Counted from the first letter of the stretch, positions 37,534-47,200 are shown. The stretch is 64,000 nucleotides of DNA from Ardenticatenaceae bacterium (GCA_020634435.1 JACKBS010000007.1:124001-188000); one strand, 5' to 3'. The notes: generated by a model from the letters alone, not told the origin. Program-made: numbers and translations.

Positions 37534-37595
37534 GGGCGAGACGACCGGAAAACTACTTGGAAGGACAGAACGCCTTTCCTCCGGTCGTCTCGCCC
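37534..37595. terminator. Long inverted repeat between convergent genes
   Basis: GGGCGAGACGACCGG (37534-37548) and its exact complement (37581-37595) flank an inner imperfect stem with GGAAGG and CCTTTCC. It sits between the ends of the NHL lipoprotein and the sensor kinase, as a dispersed palindromic repeat used as a bidirectional terminator. Confidence 0.75.
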
Positions 37596-37619
37596 AAATC
37601 CTGGCCGCCAAGGGCAATT

Positions 37620-39203
37620 TTATGATTGGGCAGGCAGCGAAATGGTGAAAATGGCCCCGCTGTTGGCTGGCGAGAGCACCCGCACTTCACCCTGGTGCAG
37701 CTCGGCAATTTGCTTGACAATGGCCAAGCCGAGGCCCGAGCCGCCGCTGTGGCGGCTGCGCGACTTGTCGCCGCGCCAAAAGCGGTCGAAAACATAAGGC
37801 AGATCGGCCTGTGGAATGCCCGGCCCGCTGTCTATGACAGAGAGATGCACGGTTTGTTTTTCTTGAACGGCCGTTACTCGCACCCGTCCCCCATTTGGCG
37901 TATGACGAATCCCGTTAGCCACCAGGTTGGTCAACGCCTGCTGCACCCGATCGGCATCGGCGGTAATGAACAGTGGCCTGGCGGGCGCATCGTCCACCAG
38001 CCGCACGCCATTGACTTCCGCCAACGGGGCCAGACGCGCCACCACCGTGGCCGTCAGCTCGCGCACATCCACTTTTTGCAGCGCCAATGTCAGTTGGCCG
38101 GAATCAGCCAGAGAAAGCAAACGCAAATCGTCAATGAGGCGAGAGAGCCGATGCACTTCGTCGTTGAGCTCTTGCAGCTCGGTTGGATTGGGCTCCAGCA
38201 GCCCATCGAGCATGGCTTCCAGGTTGGCCTGCATGACGGTGAGCGGCGTGCGCAGCTCGTGGGCCACATCGGCGACCATTTGTCGCCGCAGCTGCTCCTG
38301 CTCAGTAATTTTGCTGGCCATCTGGTTAAACGCTTCAGCCACCTTGCCCAACTCATCCTGCGAGCGCACCGGCACGCGCACGTTGGCTTCCCCCGCCGCC
38401 AACGCCTGCGACGCACGCCGCATTTGCGACATGGGCCGGGTAATCTGCCAGAAGAGCAGTGTACCCAACACCAGCGAAACCACGCCAGCAGCAATAACGG
38501 CCGTTTGCGCCGCCGACTGTACATCAGATAAAAATGAAAAATCCAATGCTTCCGGGGAAGTCGGTGCCAATACATCCAGCAGTGGAATGACAATCACGTC
38601 GTCCGCAGTCGGCGGTTCACGGCCTGGGGTAAAGGCGATAGCTGGGACTGTGGGCAACTCTGGCACCACCAATTCCTCGGCGGGCAATTCGGGTAGGTCG
38701 GAACGCTCGCTCGATGCTGGCGAAGGCACAGCAGTTGGGTCCGCCGGGCGAATAATGATCTGATCGCCAAAGATGGAAACTTCGGCACCGTCCAGCAGTT
38801 GGGGGTCGATCAGGTTAGGCAGCTCGCTGCGCACGTACTCGTTGCGCTGGGCGATGTACTGATTGAAGGCCCGCGAGGTGATGTCGCCAATAACGTTGTT
38901 GACAATGACGAGCATGAGGAAGATGACCACAGCAAACGCCCCCATGAGGCGAAACCAAAGGCTGCGCGTGATCCAGCGGAAGGCGCTCCAGCCGCGGCGC
39001 AGCAGCCGGAACCACCAACCCAGCCAGCGCCAGAGGAAGCGAAACGGCCGTCTCAACCGGCCAAACCGCGTGGTATCTTCCTTAAGAATGACCAGCTCAT
39101 CGCCAAAACGCAGCTGCTTGGGCGAAACACGCCGTCCGCGCCGCCAACGCCAAAGACGACGCAGCCAGTAAGACGGCCGTAAACGCTGCAATCGTTCACC
39201 CAT
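37620..39203 (-). CDS. Two-component sensor histidine kinase with Arg/Trp-rich N-terminal extension
   Basis: A 527-residue kinase. Residues 1-85 are rich in Arg and Trp and lie before the first membrane helix (about 87-103). An extracytoplasmic part (105-230) with a Pro/Glu-rich stretch precedes TM2 (about 233-253). HAMP (254-305), HisKA with His315 in VADVAHELRTPLT, and HATPase (DSGPGIPQADLPYVFDRF and GGSGLGLAIVKQI) complete it. I use the ATG at 39203, which overlaps the response regulator stop by eight bases; an upstream ATG 13 codons earlier would extend the overlap. It is the partner of the regulator at 39196-39894. Confidence 0.88.
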   Translation of the reverse strand: MGERLQRLRPSYWLRRLWRWRRGRRVSPKQLRFGDELVILKEDTTRFGRLRRPFRFLWRWLGWWFRLLRRGWSAFRWITRSLWFRLMGAFAVVIFLMLVIVNNVIGDITSRAFNQYIAQRNEYVRSELPNLIDPQLLDGAEVSIFGDQIIIRPADPTAVPSPASSERSDLPELPAEELVVPELPTVPAIAFTPGREPPTADDVIVIPLLDVLAPTSPEALDFSFLSDVQSAAQTAVIAAGVVSLVLGTLLFWQITRPMSQMRRASQALAAGEANVRVPVRSQDELGKVAEAFNQMASKITEQEQLRRQMVADVAHELRTPLTVMQANLEAMLDGLLEPNPTELQELNDEVHRLSRLIDDLRLLSLADSGQLTLALQKVDVRELTATVVARLAPLAEVNGVRLVDDAPARPLFITADADRVQQALTNLVANGIRHTPNGGRVRVTAVQEKQTVHLSVIDSGPGIPQADLPYVFDRFWRGDKSRSRHSGGSGLGLAIVKQIAELHQGEVRVLSPANSGAIFTISLPAQS

Positions 39204-39894
39204 CGGACAGCTCCACCTCGTCCAATCGGTATCCCACGCCATAAATCGTGGTGATGATGGCCACGTCGCCCAGCGCTTCCTTCAGCTTGCGCCGCACATT
39301 TTTGATGTGCTGGTCGATGGCCCGCTCCAGTTCCTCGAAGGCCACGCCCTGCACCGCCTCCAGCAGCTGCGCCCGGCTCATCACGTGCCCCTTGTGGCGC
39401 ATCAGCGTGGCCAGCAACTCAAACTCCGTCTGGGTTAAATCCAGCAGCCGCCCCGCAGCCCAGGCGCGGTATGCAGCCAGATCGATTTGCAATGCGCCAG
39501 CTTGCAGTAATGGGCTGTTAGTCAGTTGGCCTTGCGTGCGACGCAAAACGGCGCGCACCCGCGCCACCACTTCACGCGGTGAAAATGGCTTGCTGATGTA
39601 GTCGTCTGCGCCCAGTTCCAGACCAATGAGCCGATCCATCTCTTCTGTACGGGCGGTGAGCATGATGATGGGCACATCACCCAGGCGACGCAGGCTGCGG
39701 CACACGTCTAGCCCGTCTTGCCCCGGCAGGTTCAGATCGAGCAGCACCAGCGACGGCCGTTCCTGCCGAAATGCGGGTATTGCCTGAGCACCATCGTGAA
39801 CGGCCGTAACGGCAAACCCTGCCTGCTCCAGATAGAGCCGCAGGGTCCGCACAATCCGTACTTCATCTTCCACAATCAAAATTTTGTCGCTCAT
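39196..39894 (-). CDS. OmpR/PhoB-family response regulator
   Basis: A 232-residue regulator. The receiver has the acidic pair ED at 9-10, phospho-acceptor Asp53 in LVLLDLNLPG, Thr in MLTARTEE and Lys in DDYISKPFSP. The C-terminal winged helix is FELLATLMRHKGHVMSRAQL to HIKNVRRKL, ending in YGVGYRLDE. It is transcribed with the adjacent kinase. Related in sequence and order to the second system at 40.9-42.9 kb. Confidence 0.93.
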   Translation of the reverse strand: MSDKILIVEDEVRIVRTLRLYLEQAGFAVTAVHDGAQAIPAFRQERPSLVLLDLNLPGQDGLDVCRSLRRLGDVPIIMLTARTEEMDRLIGLELGADDYISKPFSPREVVARVRAVLRRTQGQLTNSPLLQAGALQIDLAAYRAWAAGRLLDLTQTEFELLATLMRHKGHVMSRAQLLEAVQGVAFEELERAIDQHIKNVRRKLKEALGDVAIITTIYGVGYRLDEVELSDG

Positions 39895-39941
39895 GGGTGG
39901 GTGAATTTTAGCATAGGTGGAAATTTTGAGGTTGGAGATTA

Positions 39942-39978
39942 GAGATTGGAGATTGCTTAATTTCTAATCTCCAATCTC
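39942..39978. terminator. Hairpin built from a GAGATTGGAGATT repeat
   Basis: GAGATTGGAGATT (39942-39954) and AATCTCCAATCTC (39966-39978) pair around an 11-nt loop. More partial copies of the GGAGATT unit lie just upstream. It lies right after the stop of the gene at 39983 and could terminate it, but its simple repeated unit suggests a dispersed element. Confidence 0.65.
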
Positions 39979-39982
39979 CCTC

Positions 39983-40477
39983 TTACTTCATTAGCGACTC
40001 AGGCGTTTTCTCTTTTGGACCACGCCGGGCACGGACGATCATCACAATGCCCAGGCCAATGAGCCCAAACGAGGCCAGAAAAGTGCCAATGCCGTTCACA
40101 ACGTCAAAAAAAGTGGGACCACGATCAATGTACACGTGCGTCGGAATGTTTGGGATGGGCGGAATCGTCGGTATCGGCGGAATGGTTGGGATAGCCGGAA
40201 GGGTTGGAATCGGTGGGATCGTGGGAATGGGCGGAATTTCGACGCTTTGCACCTGCTCACTAAACTCCCGTACAACCTCTCCCTGAATCATGCCATCCCC
40301 GACAACAATTTCCTCCCCATACTGGAAAGGTCCGTCGTTCTGCATAATGACGGTGCGCCGGGATTCACCCTCGCTAAGACCAATGGCAAAACCCAATGCA
40401 ACACTACAACCAACCAAGGTAAACAAGCCCCCGGCTATAATCATCCACTTGAACAATCGCTTCATCTTTTTCCGCAT
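39983..40477 (-). CDS. Membrane protein with Ile-Pro-rich repeat tract
   Basis: A 164-residue protein of unknown function. I set the start at the ATG at 40477 because GGAGG lies seven bases upstream; an open frame continues 74 codons further but has no ribosome site. A first hydrophobic segment (about 10-33) includes a lipobox-like LVGC. A tract of about ten Ile-Pro/Thr-Ile-Pro-Pro repeats (PPIPTIPPIPTLPAIP and so on) follows in the middle, then a second membrane helix near 126-150 and a basic tail. The repeats are coded by a short tandem DNA unit near 40150-40230. Confidence 0.65.
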   Translation of the reverse strand: MRKKMKRLFKWMIIAGGLFTLVGCSVALGFAIGLSEGESRRTVIMQNDGPFQYGEEIVVGDGMIQGEVVREFSEQVQSVEIPPIPTIPPIPTLPAIPTIPPIPTIPPIPNIPTHVYIDRGPTFFDVVNGIGTFLASFGLIGLGIVMIVRARRGPKEKTPESLMK

Positions 40478-40791
40478 TTCACTACCTCCAAAATCGTCTC
40501 CGTAAACTTCCCAAGAGTAGGGCACCGGACTACATTCTTTACGCAGCTGGATAAAAATCCGTAGCATCCGATGCCCCAACTCTCCTTGAGGAAGATGTCC
40601 ATTGCTAAGAAGCGTACCGGGAAATTGTGTAGGCAATGTGTAGACTGTTTTGAGACCTGATGTAGGGTTTAATCGCCATATTCCCCACATTCCCCACATT
40701 GATTCTTAATATTTCCTAAACATCTCCAGCCTAAACTGGAACCAGAGTAAAGGTGACAGGCAGGGTAAGTGCGTTAAAATAAATTGAAACC

Positions 40792-40860
40792 GCAAAGGTG
40801 CGACGCACTTGCAACCTCACAGGCACAGAACGAGGCTTGCCGAAAAGTGCGTCGCACTTT
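40792..40860. repeat. Inverted repeat with self-palindromic arms upstream of a response regulator
   Basis: The arms AAAGGTGCGACGCACTT (about 40794-40810) and AAGTGCGTCGCACTTT (40845-40860) are complementary apart from one extra G, and each contains its own palindrome (GTGCGACGCAC). A second inner pair (GCAACCTC and GAGGCTTGC) extends the stem. It ends 26 bp before the ATG at 40886. It may be an operator, a 5' leader structure or a dispersed repeat. Confidence 0.6.
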
Positions 40861-40885
40861 CTGCAAAAACAAGAGGATTTTGGCG

Positions 40886-41578
40886 ATGGCACAAACAATT
40901 TTAGTTGTAGATGATGAAATCAAGCTGCGCGACATGCTGCGCGTTTATTTAGAACAAGAAGGGTATCGCGTGGTGGAGGCTGGAAACGGCCGTGAAGCGC
41001 TTTACGTGGCCCGTTATGAAAAACCAGACCTCATCATTCTGGATTTGATGATGCCGGAGCTGGGTGGCTACGACTTTATTCGTGCCTATCGCAAGGAAGC
41101 AGACACCCCCGTAATTATGCTCACGGCCAAAATTGAAGAAAGCGACAAAGTCGCGGGCCTGGAGCTGGGTGCCGATGACTATATCACCAAGCCATTTGGC
41201 ATTAGCGAGATGGTAGCCAGGGTGCGCGCCGTGCTGCGGCGGGCTAACAAGCAGGTCGCCCCGGCCGAGATTTTGCGCGCGGGCAGCATTGTGCTGGATC
41301 GCGCCGGGCACATTGTGCAGGTAAACAACCAGGTTGTGGACTTGACCCCCTCCGAATTTGAGCTGCTGGCCACTTTAATGAACACACCGGGCCGGGCTTT
41401 CTCCCGACTGGACCTGCTGGAATGCACATCTGGCGACGCCTACGAAGGGTATGAACGCACCATCGACGTGCACATACGGAACCTGCGCGCCAAAATCGAA
41501 CCTGATCCCAGTAATCCCCGCTATATCCAAACCGTGTACGGCATGGGCTACCGGTTTGCCGTTAATCCAGAGGCATAA
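40886..41578 (+). CDS. OmpR/PhoB-family response regulator
   Basis: A 230-residue regulator with acidic pair DD at 9-10, Asp53 in IILDLMMPELG, Thr in MLTAKIEE and Lys in DDYITKPFGI. The DNA-binding winged helix has FELLATLMNTPGRAFSRLDL and YIQTVYGMGYRFA. I use the ATG at 40886, preceded by AGAGG; an upstream frame from 40784 runs through the inverted repeat and is unlikely to be translated. One base overlaps the kinase start, so the two are coupled. Confidence 0.93.
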   Translation: MAQTILVVDDEIKLRDMLRVYLEQEGYRVVEAGNGREALYVARYEKPDLIILDLMMPELGGYDFIRAYRKEADTPVIMLTAKIEESDKVAGLELGADDYITKPFGISEMVARVRAVLRRANKQVAPAEILRAGSIVLDRAGHIVQVNNQVVDLTPSEFELLATLMNTPGRAFSRLDLLECTSGDAYEGYERTIDVHIRNLRAKIEPDPSNPRYIQTVYGMGYRFAVNPEA

Positions 41579-42936
41579 TGCGATCTTTATCTGTCAAACT
41601 CACGCTGGCTTTTTTGATGGTAGGCATTGTCGGAGCGGCGTTGGTTGCTTTGCTGGTGGGTATTCGTACCCGTGTGGAATTCGACAGCTTCGTTGACAGC
41701 CAATCAAATTTGGATATGGCGGCTGCGCTGGCTGGTTATTATGAAGAGAACGGCGACTGGGCGAACCTTTATGAGTTTATCCGGCGCGATTCAGCGTTTC
41801 GTGTTCATGACACTCGTATGATTGTTGTAGACAATAACAACATCGTTTTGTATGGTCTGGGGCCGGATCAAGATGGGCAACCCTATCCATTTGATTACAC
41901 ACCACCCAGCCTCCCCATTGAAGTAAACGGCACCACAGTTGGTCAGCTCCTGGTAGAACCAGACGACAATTACAAAGCGCCGCCGACGCAGATCAGCCCA
42001 GAAGATTCTTTTTTGCGCAATGTAAATATTGCGGCCGCCATTAGTGCGGGCATCGCTGGCGTGTTTGCTCTGGGGATTGGCCTGATGCTGGCCCGCACCC
42101 TGACCAAGCCCATTCGCGAATTAACGGCCGTTACCCAAACCATGGCCGAGGGTAAGCTAGGGCAGCAGGTCAACGTGCGCAGCCGCGATGAAATTGGCGA
42201 ACTCGCCCACTCCTTCAACCAGATGAGCCAGGATTTAGCGGATGCCAGCCGCCTGCGCAAGCAGATGACGGCCGACATTGCCCACGATTTACGCACGCCG
42301 CTCACCGTGCTGCGCGGCTACACCGAAGGATTGAAAAAAGGCTCATTGGGGGGGTCCGAAAAGCTGTTTAACGTGATGCACGAAGAAGTGCTGCTGCTGC
42401 AACATCTGGTAGAGGATTTGCGCACGCTGTCGCTGGCTGATGCCGGGGAACTGAAGCTGAACAAACGGGCCATTGACCCCAGAGCATTGCTGGAGCGCAC
42501 CGGGCTGGCCTACATCATGCAGGCAGAAGAAAAAGGGCTGGCACTGCGCGTCGAAGCGCCGTCAAATTTGCCCGCCATTTTGGTGGACGGCGAGCGCATG
42601 ACGCAAGTGCTGAACAATGTGGTGTCCAACGCACTGCGCTACACCAGCTCCGGTGAGATTGTGCTGAGCGGCAGAGTGGTCAATAACGATGTGTTGTTGG
42701 AAGTGAGTGATACCGGGGTAGGCATCCCAACGGAGGAGCTGCCCTACATTTTCAACCGCTTCTACCGGGCCGATCAATCTCGCCACCGCACCGTTGATGG
42801 GGCGTCTGGCCTGGGGTTGGCCATCGCCAAAGCGATTGTAGAAGCACATGATGGGAATATTACGGCCGTCTCCGAACCCGGCGCAGGGACGACATTTGTG
42901 ATTACCCTGCCCCGGTATGTGCGCGGTGTTGAGTAA
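41578..42936 (+). CDS. Two-component sensor histidine kinase
   Basis: A 452-residue kinase with TM1 at about 8-28, an extracytoplasmic sensor domain of about 115 residues, TM2 near 150-172, HAMP, and HisKA with His236 in TADIAHDLRTPLTVLRG. The ATPase part has VSNALRYTSSGEIVL, DTGVGIPTEELPYIFNRF and GASGLGLAIAKAI. The signal is unknown. Translationally coupled to the regulator (TAATG). Confidence 0.93.
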   Translation: MRSLSVKLTLAFLMVGIVGAALVALLVGIRTRVEFDSFVDSQSNLDMAAALAGYYEENGDWANLYEFIRRDSAFRVHDTRMIVVDNNNIVLYGLGPDQDGQPYPFDYTPPSLPIEVNGTTVGQLLVEPDDNYKAPPTQISPEDSFLRNVNIAAAISAGIAGVFALGIGLMLARTLTKPIRELTAVTQTMAEGKLGQQVNVRSRDEIGELAHSFNQMSQDLADASRLRKQMTADIAHDLRTPLTVLRGYTEGLKKGSLGGSEKLFNVMHEEVLLLQHLVEDLRTLSLADAGELKLNKRAIDPRALLERTGLAYIMQAEEKGLALRVEAPSNLPAILVDGERMTQVLNNVVSNALRYTSSGEIVLSGRVVNNDVLLEVSDTGVGIPTEELPYIFNRFYRADQSRHRTVDGASGLGLAIAKAIVEAHDGNITAVSEPGAGTTFVITLPRYVRGVE

Positions 42937-42951
42937 GCGGTGGGAAGTAAA

Positions 42952-42999
42952 AAGTGATAAGTGATAAGTGGCCTACTTTTTACTTCTCACTTATCACTT
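42952..42999. terminator. AAGTGATAAGTG hairpin between convergent genes
   Basis: AAGTGATAAGTG (42952-42963), followed by a repeated ATAAGTG, pairs with CACTTATCACTT (42988-42999). The loop includes a CTACTTTTTACTT stretch complementary to the AAGTAAAAAGT just before the left arm. It lies between the sensor kinase (+) and the RCK protein (-) and can terminate both. Confidence 0.65.
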
Positions 43000-43016
43000 G
43001 CCGCTTCCCCCTCCCC

Positions 43017-44096
43017 CTAACGTTCATTATTCGCATCCACCAACCGGCTAATCTGCTCTGGACCACCGAGAACCCCCATCACCTGACCCACTTTGAAGCG
43101 GCGTTCACCAGCGGGATGGAAATCGGAACGGCCGTCTTCACGCAGCAGCACCACACTCACCTCATACGCCTGCTCAACCTCCGCCACCGTATACGCCAAA
43201 AGATCAGAATGCTCCGCCAAACGCAGGCGGGCCAGGCTAAGCGCCTCGCCTTCTACGGTGATGGGTCGTGTCACATCTACATCAGCGGCTGCGGCGGCGA
43301 AAGTAGGTGCCGCCATGCCCGTGGCGCTCATCGCCCGGAAGCCAAACTGCTCTTGCAACGATTGGCCAAAATCGTCGTCAAAAATTCGCAGGACTACGCG
43401 AATGAGCGGGTTCAGCTTGCGCGCCTTAAAGGCAATTTGCAGGTTCATGCTGTCGTTTTGGGTGCAAAGGATGATGGACCGGGCTTTGGCCACACCCGCC
43501 GCCTCCAGCGCCACCTCGCGCCGGGCATCGTCCTTCAGCACGGGAATGCCCATCGACTGCGTTTCGGCAAAGAGGTCCTGGTCTGGATTGAGCTCAATCA
43601 CCGCTACGTCACGGTCCAGCTCGTACAATTTTTGCGTCACCCGGTAACCCAGATGACCCAGACCAATGACCACGATGTGGTTTTGGAAGGTAGAAGCAAC
43701 GGCCATTTCCCACTCCTTGCTGCGTTCCCGCCGGTTGAAAAACAAGATGCCAAAGTCGGTCAGACCCTGCGCCAAAATAGAGATGCCAATGATGGGCATG
43801 ATGAAGTAGAAGAGCTGCAACGGCAGGTGCTCGGGCAGATTATCACCCAGCGGCTGCAAAAAAGTCAGCCCCAACACCTGGTAAAGCGCCTCAACCAGAC
43901 TGTTGCCCACAGCCTCGCCATAATAATTGGACAACCAGTAGTAGAGCACCCCACCACCAACAATCGCCAGAGCAAAATAGGTGAGCGGCTGGATAAATTC
44001 CCGCACCAGCAGCAGCGTATCGCGCCAGGCAGCGCGAAGACGGCGGAAACGGCCGTTTCTGTTATGCTGGTTTCGTCGCTGGTTTTTTGTACCCAT
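43017..44096 (-). CDS. RCK/TrkA-domain protein with two membrane helices and a pore-like loop
   Basis: A 359-residue protein with the plan of a ligand-gated potassium channel: TM1 (about 36-57), a pore-helix-like segment (65-78), a filter-position loop (78-88), TM2 (92-112), then RCK_N with VVIGLGHLGYRV (GxGxxG at 145-150), acidic Glu169 at the end of strand 2, and RCK_C. The usual TVGYGD filter is absent; the loop reads LTFLQPLGDNLP. It may be a non-selective or non-conducting channel, or a sensor that keeps the fold. Eighteen N-terminal residues are very basic. Confidence 0.75.
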   Translation of the reverse strand: MGTKNQRRNQHNRNGRFRRLRAAWRDTLLLVREFIQPLTYFALAIVGGGVLYYWLSNYYGEAVGNSLVEALYQVLGLTFLQPLGDNLPEHLPLQLFYFIMPIIGISILAQGLTDFGILFFNRRERSKEWEMAVASTFQNHIVVIGLGHLGYRVTQKLYELDRDVAVIELNPDQDLFAETQSMGIPVLKDDARREVALEAAGVAKARSIILCTQNDSMNLQIAFKARKLNPLIRVVLRIFDDDFGQSLQEQFGFRAMSATGMAAPTFAAAAADVDVTRPITVEGEALSLARLRLAEHSDLLAYTVAEVEQAYEVSVVLLREDGRSDFHPAGERRFKVGQVMGVLGGPEQISRLVDANNER

Positions 44097-44165
44097 CTGG
44101 TTCTATTTTTTACCCATAGGGGCAGGTCTGTTGCATATTAAGAATTAAAACAGGCAACGATATTA

Positions 44166-44225
44166 GGTAGGGGCAGACCCCCGTGTCTGCCCAAGTTTGG
44201 GCGCACACGGGGGTGCGCCCCTACC
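44166..44225. repeat. 27-bp-arm inverted repeat
   Basis: Left arm 44166-44192 begins GGTAGGGGCAGACCCCCGTG. Right arm 44199-44225 is its reverse complement except at four positions. Six bases separate them. The GGTAGGGGC...CCCCGTG type is a dispersed palindrome of the kind common in large environmental genomes. It sits between the DUF2723 gene's 3' end and the 5' end of the RCK gene. Confidence 0.8.
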
Positions 44226-44264
44226 ATTACCTGATTTATTTTTTAAACACCAAGAGACCTACCC

Positions 44265-47200
44265 CTACTGTATTGTAAAGCCGGTTAGCAGCAGTTTATC
44301 ATCAACGGCCGTTCCCACGCCATCCACAACCGAAAGTCGGCGCAGGGTGCGCAGCAAATAAAAGCCCACCTGCACCCGGTACGGCCCGTCGGGCAGTTCG
44401 CTGGCTAATTGCACCTGGTAATGATCCACGACCGACTCGCCCGGCGTCCATTGGCTGGTCGGGAAGGTACCCTGCACCGGCCAGCTGTCAATTTGCCCCA
44501 CAATCTGGTCGTTAGCGTCCAGGACCTGCACAAAAACGGTGTAATCCTCGGCCAGTGGAGCCAGTGCCTGCCAAGTCAGCGTCAGGTCCAGCAAACCACC
44601 CGGCGATAACATCATGTCCGGCACAGCCACATCGAGCAAGGCAATTTTATCCTCAAAATTGGTCGCGCCTTCCGGCAGCGGCACACCGCTTACCAGCACC
44701 TCGCCCACCACGCAGAAGGTGGTGACGGGGCGCATCCAACCGCACTGCGCCTGCCCCGAGGGATGTTCAGCCAGGATTTGGTAACGGCCGTTCACCGTCG
44801 GCGTCTCTACACTCATCTGGTTGGTAAACGATTGCCCAGGAGGAACCATTACGTCTGGGGCCAGCCCGGCCTGTGGCTGAGGCAGCACATTTTGCCGCAG
44901 CACAAAATGTAAATCCACCGAACTGCCCTCACCCGCCGCCAAAATGGGCAGCGGCGTCTCCGGGCGAACCTGCGTGGGGAATTCCACGCCGCTGAGCAGC
45001 GCCGGGCCAACCTGTGCCCGCACCGGCAGGCCCAACGGGCGCACGGGCGCGGGGGCAAAATCCTGGCTGGCCACCGTCTGCCAATCCAGTTCGGCCAGCG
45101 GCGTAAATGGGGGAGCGACGGCCACCTGCAAATCCAGCGTTTGCGCCTCGGCCAGCAGCGGGCGCGGCCAGCTATGCACATCCACTACCAGTTCGCCGGG
45201 CTGCCAGGCGACAGTGGGGTAGTTGTTGTGCACGGCGTGCTGCCCGGTAGCCACATCTGGCGCACCCTTGTAGCCAGGGCCAGCCCAGCGCACAAAAATG
45301 TGCTGCGTCTCGTTAATCGGCGTGTCGGTTTGCCACACCAGGCTAACGGCCGTTGCCGTCGGATCACTGGGGTCTTCGGGCGCAAGGCCCACACCAACAA
45401 GCCGCATCGGGCCAAACGCAAATTGGACCGGATCGATGGTAGACGGCCGTTCCAACAACGGTTCTGTGCTCACTTCGGTTAACGGGCCGACGGCGCGTAA
45501 GTGATAAATGCCGGCGAGTCCGGGCAGGAACCGCGCCAGATAGACGGTCTGCCCGGCGGCGAGGCGGGCATCGAGTTCGGCACGGTAGGCGGCTTCATCC
45601 GGCAACACGATGATGTCCAGATCGGGCCGGATGCCTTCGGCCTGCTGAAGATAGTACAGGGGCGGGAATTTATCGCTGTCGGCCAGAATGGCGGCGTTTT
45701 CGGCCAGAGGCTGCTGCAAAACGCCCAGCCCCCAGGCAGTACGGCCGTCGTCCGTTGCGCTGTCGAGCCGGGCACGGTTATCAACCTGCATACTCAGCGT
45801 GGGCAGCAGGAGCAGCAGCAAGACGGCCGTTTGCACCAGGGGCACCAGCGGTTGGTTATCCCGGTCCACCAGACGGACGATGAGGCGGAGAACGGCCGTA
45901 ATCCCCGTCGCCCACAACAACCCTAGCACCAGCTGCGCCGGAATCAGGAAGACGGCCAGATCGGGCACGTAGTAGTTGAGGCAGTAAAAGGTAAAGCCTA
46001 GCCAGGCGACGCCCAGCACAACCGCCAGCCGCCAGCGCTGCCAATCCAGGTAAAGCACACCCAGCAGCGCCACCGCCAGGTTAAACTCACCCCAATTGTC
46101 CACAAACAGCCGCCCTACAATGCTGTAGCGGGCCGAATCGTGCAGCCACGCGCCCCACTGCAAGGCGTCCTGAAAACGGCCGCCGACCACCCAATCGACA
46201 AAGCGTCCCAGCCCCATCGGCTCACCGTTTACCGCCTGCCAGCGCAGGGGCAGATAGAGGTAGAGCAGCAGGGGCAGCAGGAAGGCGAGGGCGAGTTGGA
46301 GCAGGAAGCGGTAATCCGTGAGCAGTGAACGGTAATCGGTCTCTGTGAAACTCTGTGCCTTCTCTGTGTTCCTCTGTGTTCCGCTTTCTTTCTCCGGCCA
46401 AAAAAGGGCAAAAGCCACGGCCAGCGCCGCCGGGGGCAGCAAAAAGACGGTGGTGAGATGGTTGGTCAGCCCCAGGCCGATGACAAATGCGAGCAAAAGC
46501 AGATTCACCCTCACCCCGGCCCTCTCCCTGGGAGGGAGAGGGAGTGCATTCCCTCCCCCTTGTAGGGAGAGGGCCAGGGTGGGGGTCGTGACCACTCCTA
46601 AGATCAGCCACAGCGCCACGCACACCACCAGGGCGTGCAGTGCATACACCTCAGCGGTGATTGCCTGGCTCCAGAGAGTGCTGGTCAACCCCATGACGAC
46701 GGCTCCCAAGACGGCCGTTTCCACCTCACCCCACAGTTCCCACAAGAATTTGAAGAAATAAATGAGGGCAATGGTGGCCAAAACGGCCGTTCCCACATTG
46801 ATCCGCCAGGCCACCGCGCCAAACGGCAGCAAGCTAAACAGCTTGCCCAGCAGCAGGTACAGCGGATAGCCCGTCGGGTGGGCAATGCCCAGCTGCGGGG
46901 CCACCACCTGAAATTCAAACGTGTCCGCCTGCCCCACCGTGCGCGACATGGTGCTCAGATAAACCGGCAGCAAGGCCAGCGCTACCAGCAGCGGCCCCAA
47001 CCAGTGCCACACATCCACCTGCCCGCGCCAACGACGCCCCGCCCACAACAGCAGCACCAGCCACAGCGCCGCGCCAAAAATAAAGCGGCTGCGGCCCAAA
47101 TCCACCACCGGATCGGCCAGGTAGATGAGGTTGAGCAGCAGCGGTGTCAACATCAGCGGCGAGAGCTGCCGTTCGGCCCAGCGCTGCCAGACTAACCAGC

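Noticed and set aside
40150..40230. Short direct repeats that could suggest a CRISPR array
   Set aside because: The units are in frame inside a protein (Ile-Pro repeats), too short, and without spacers.
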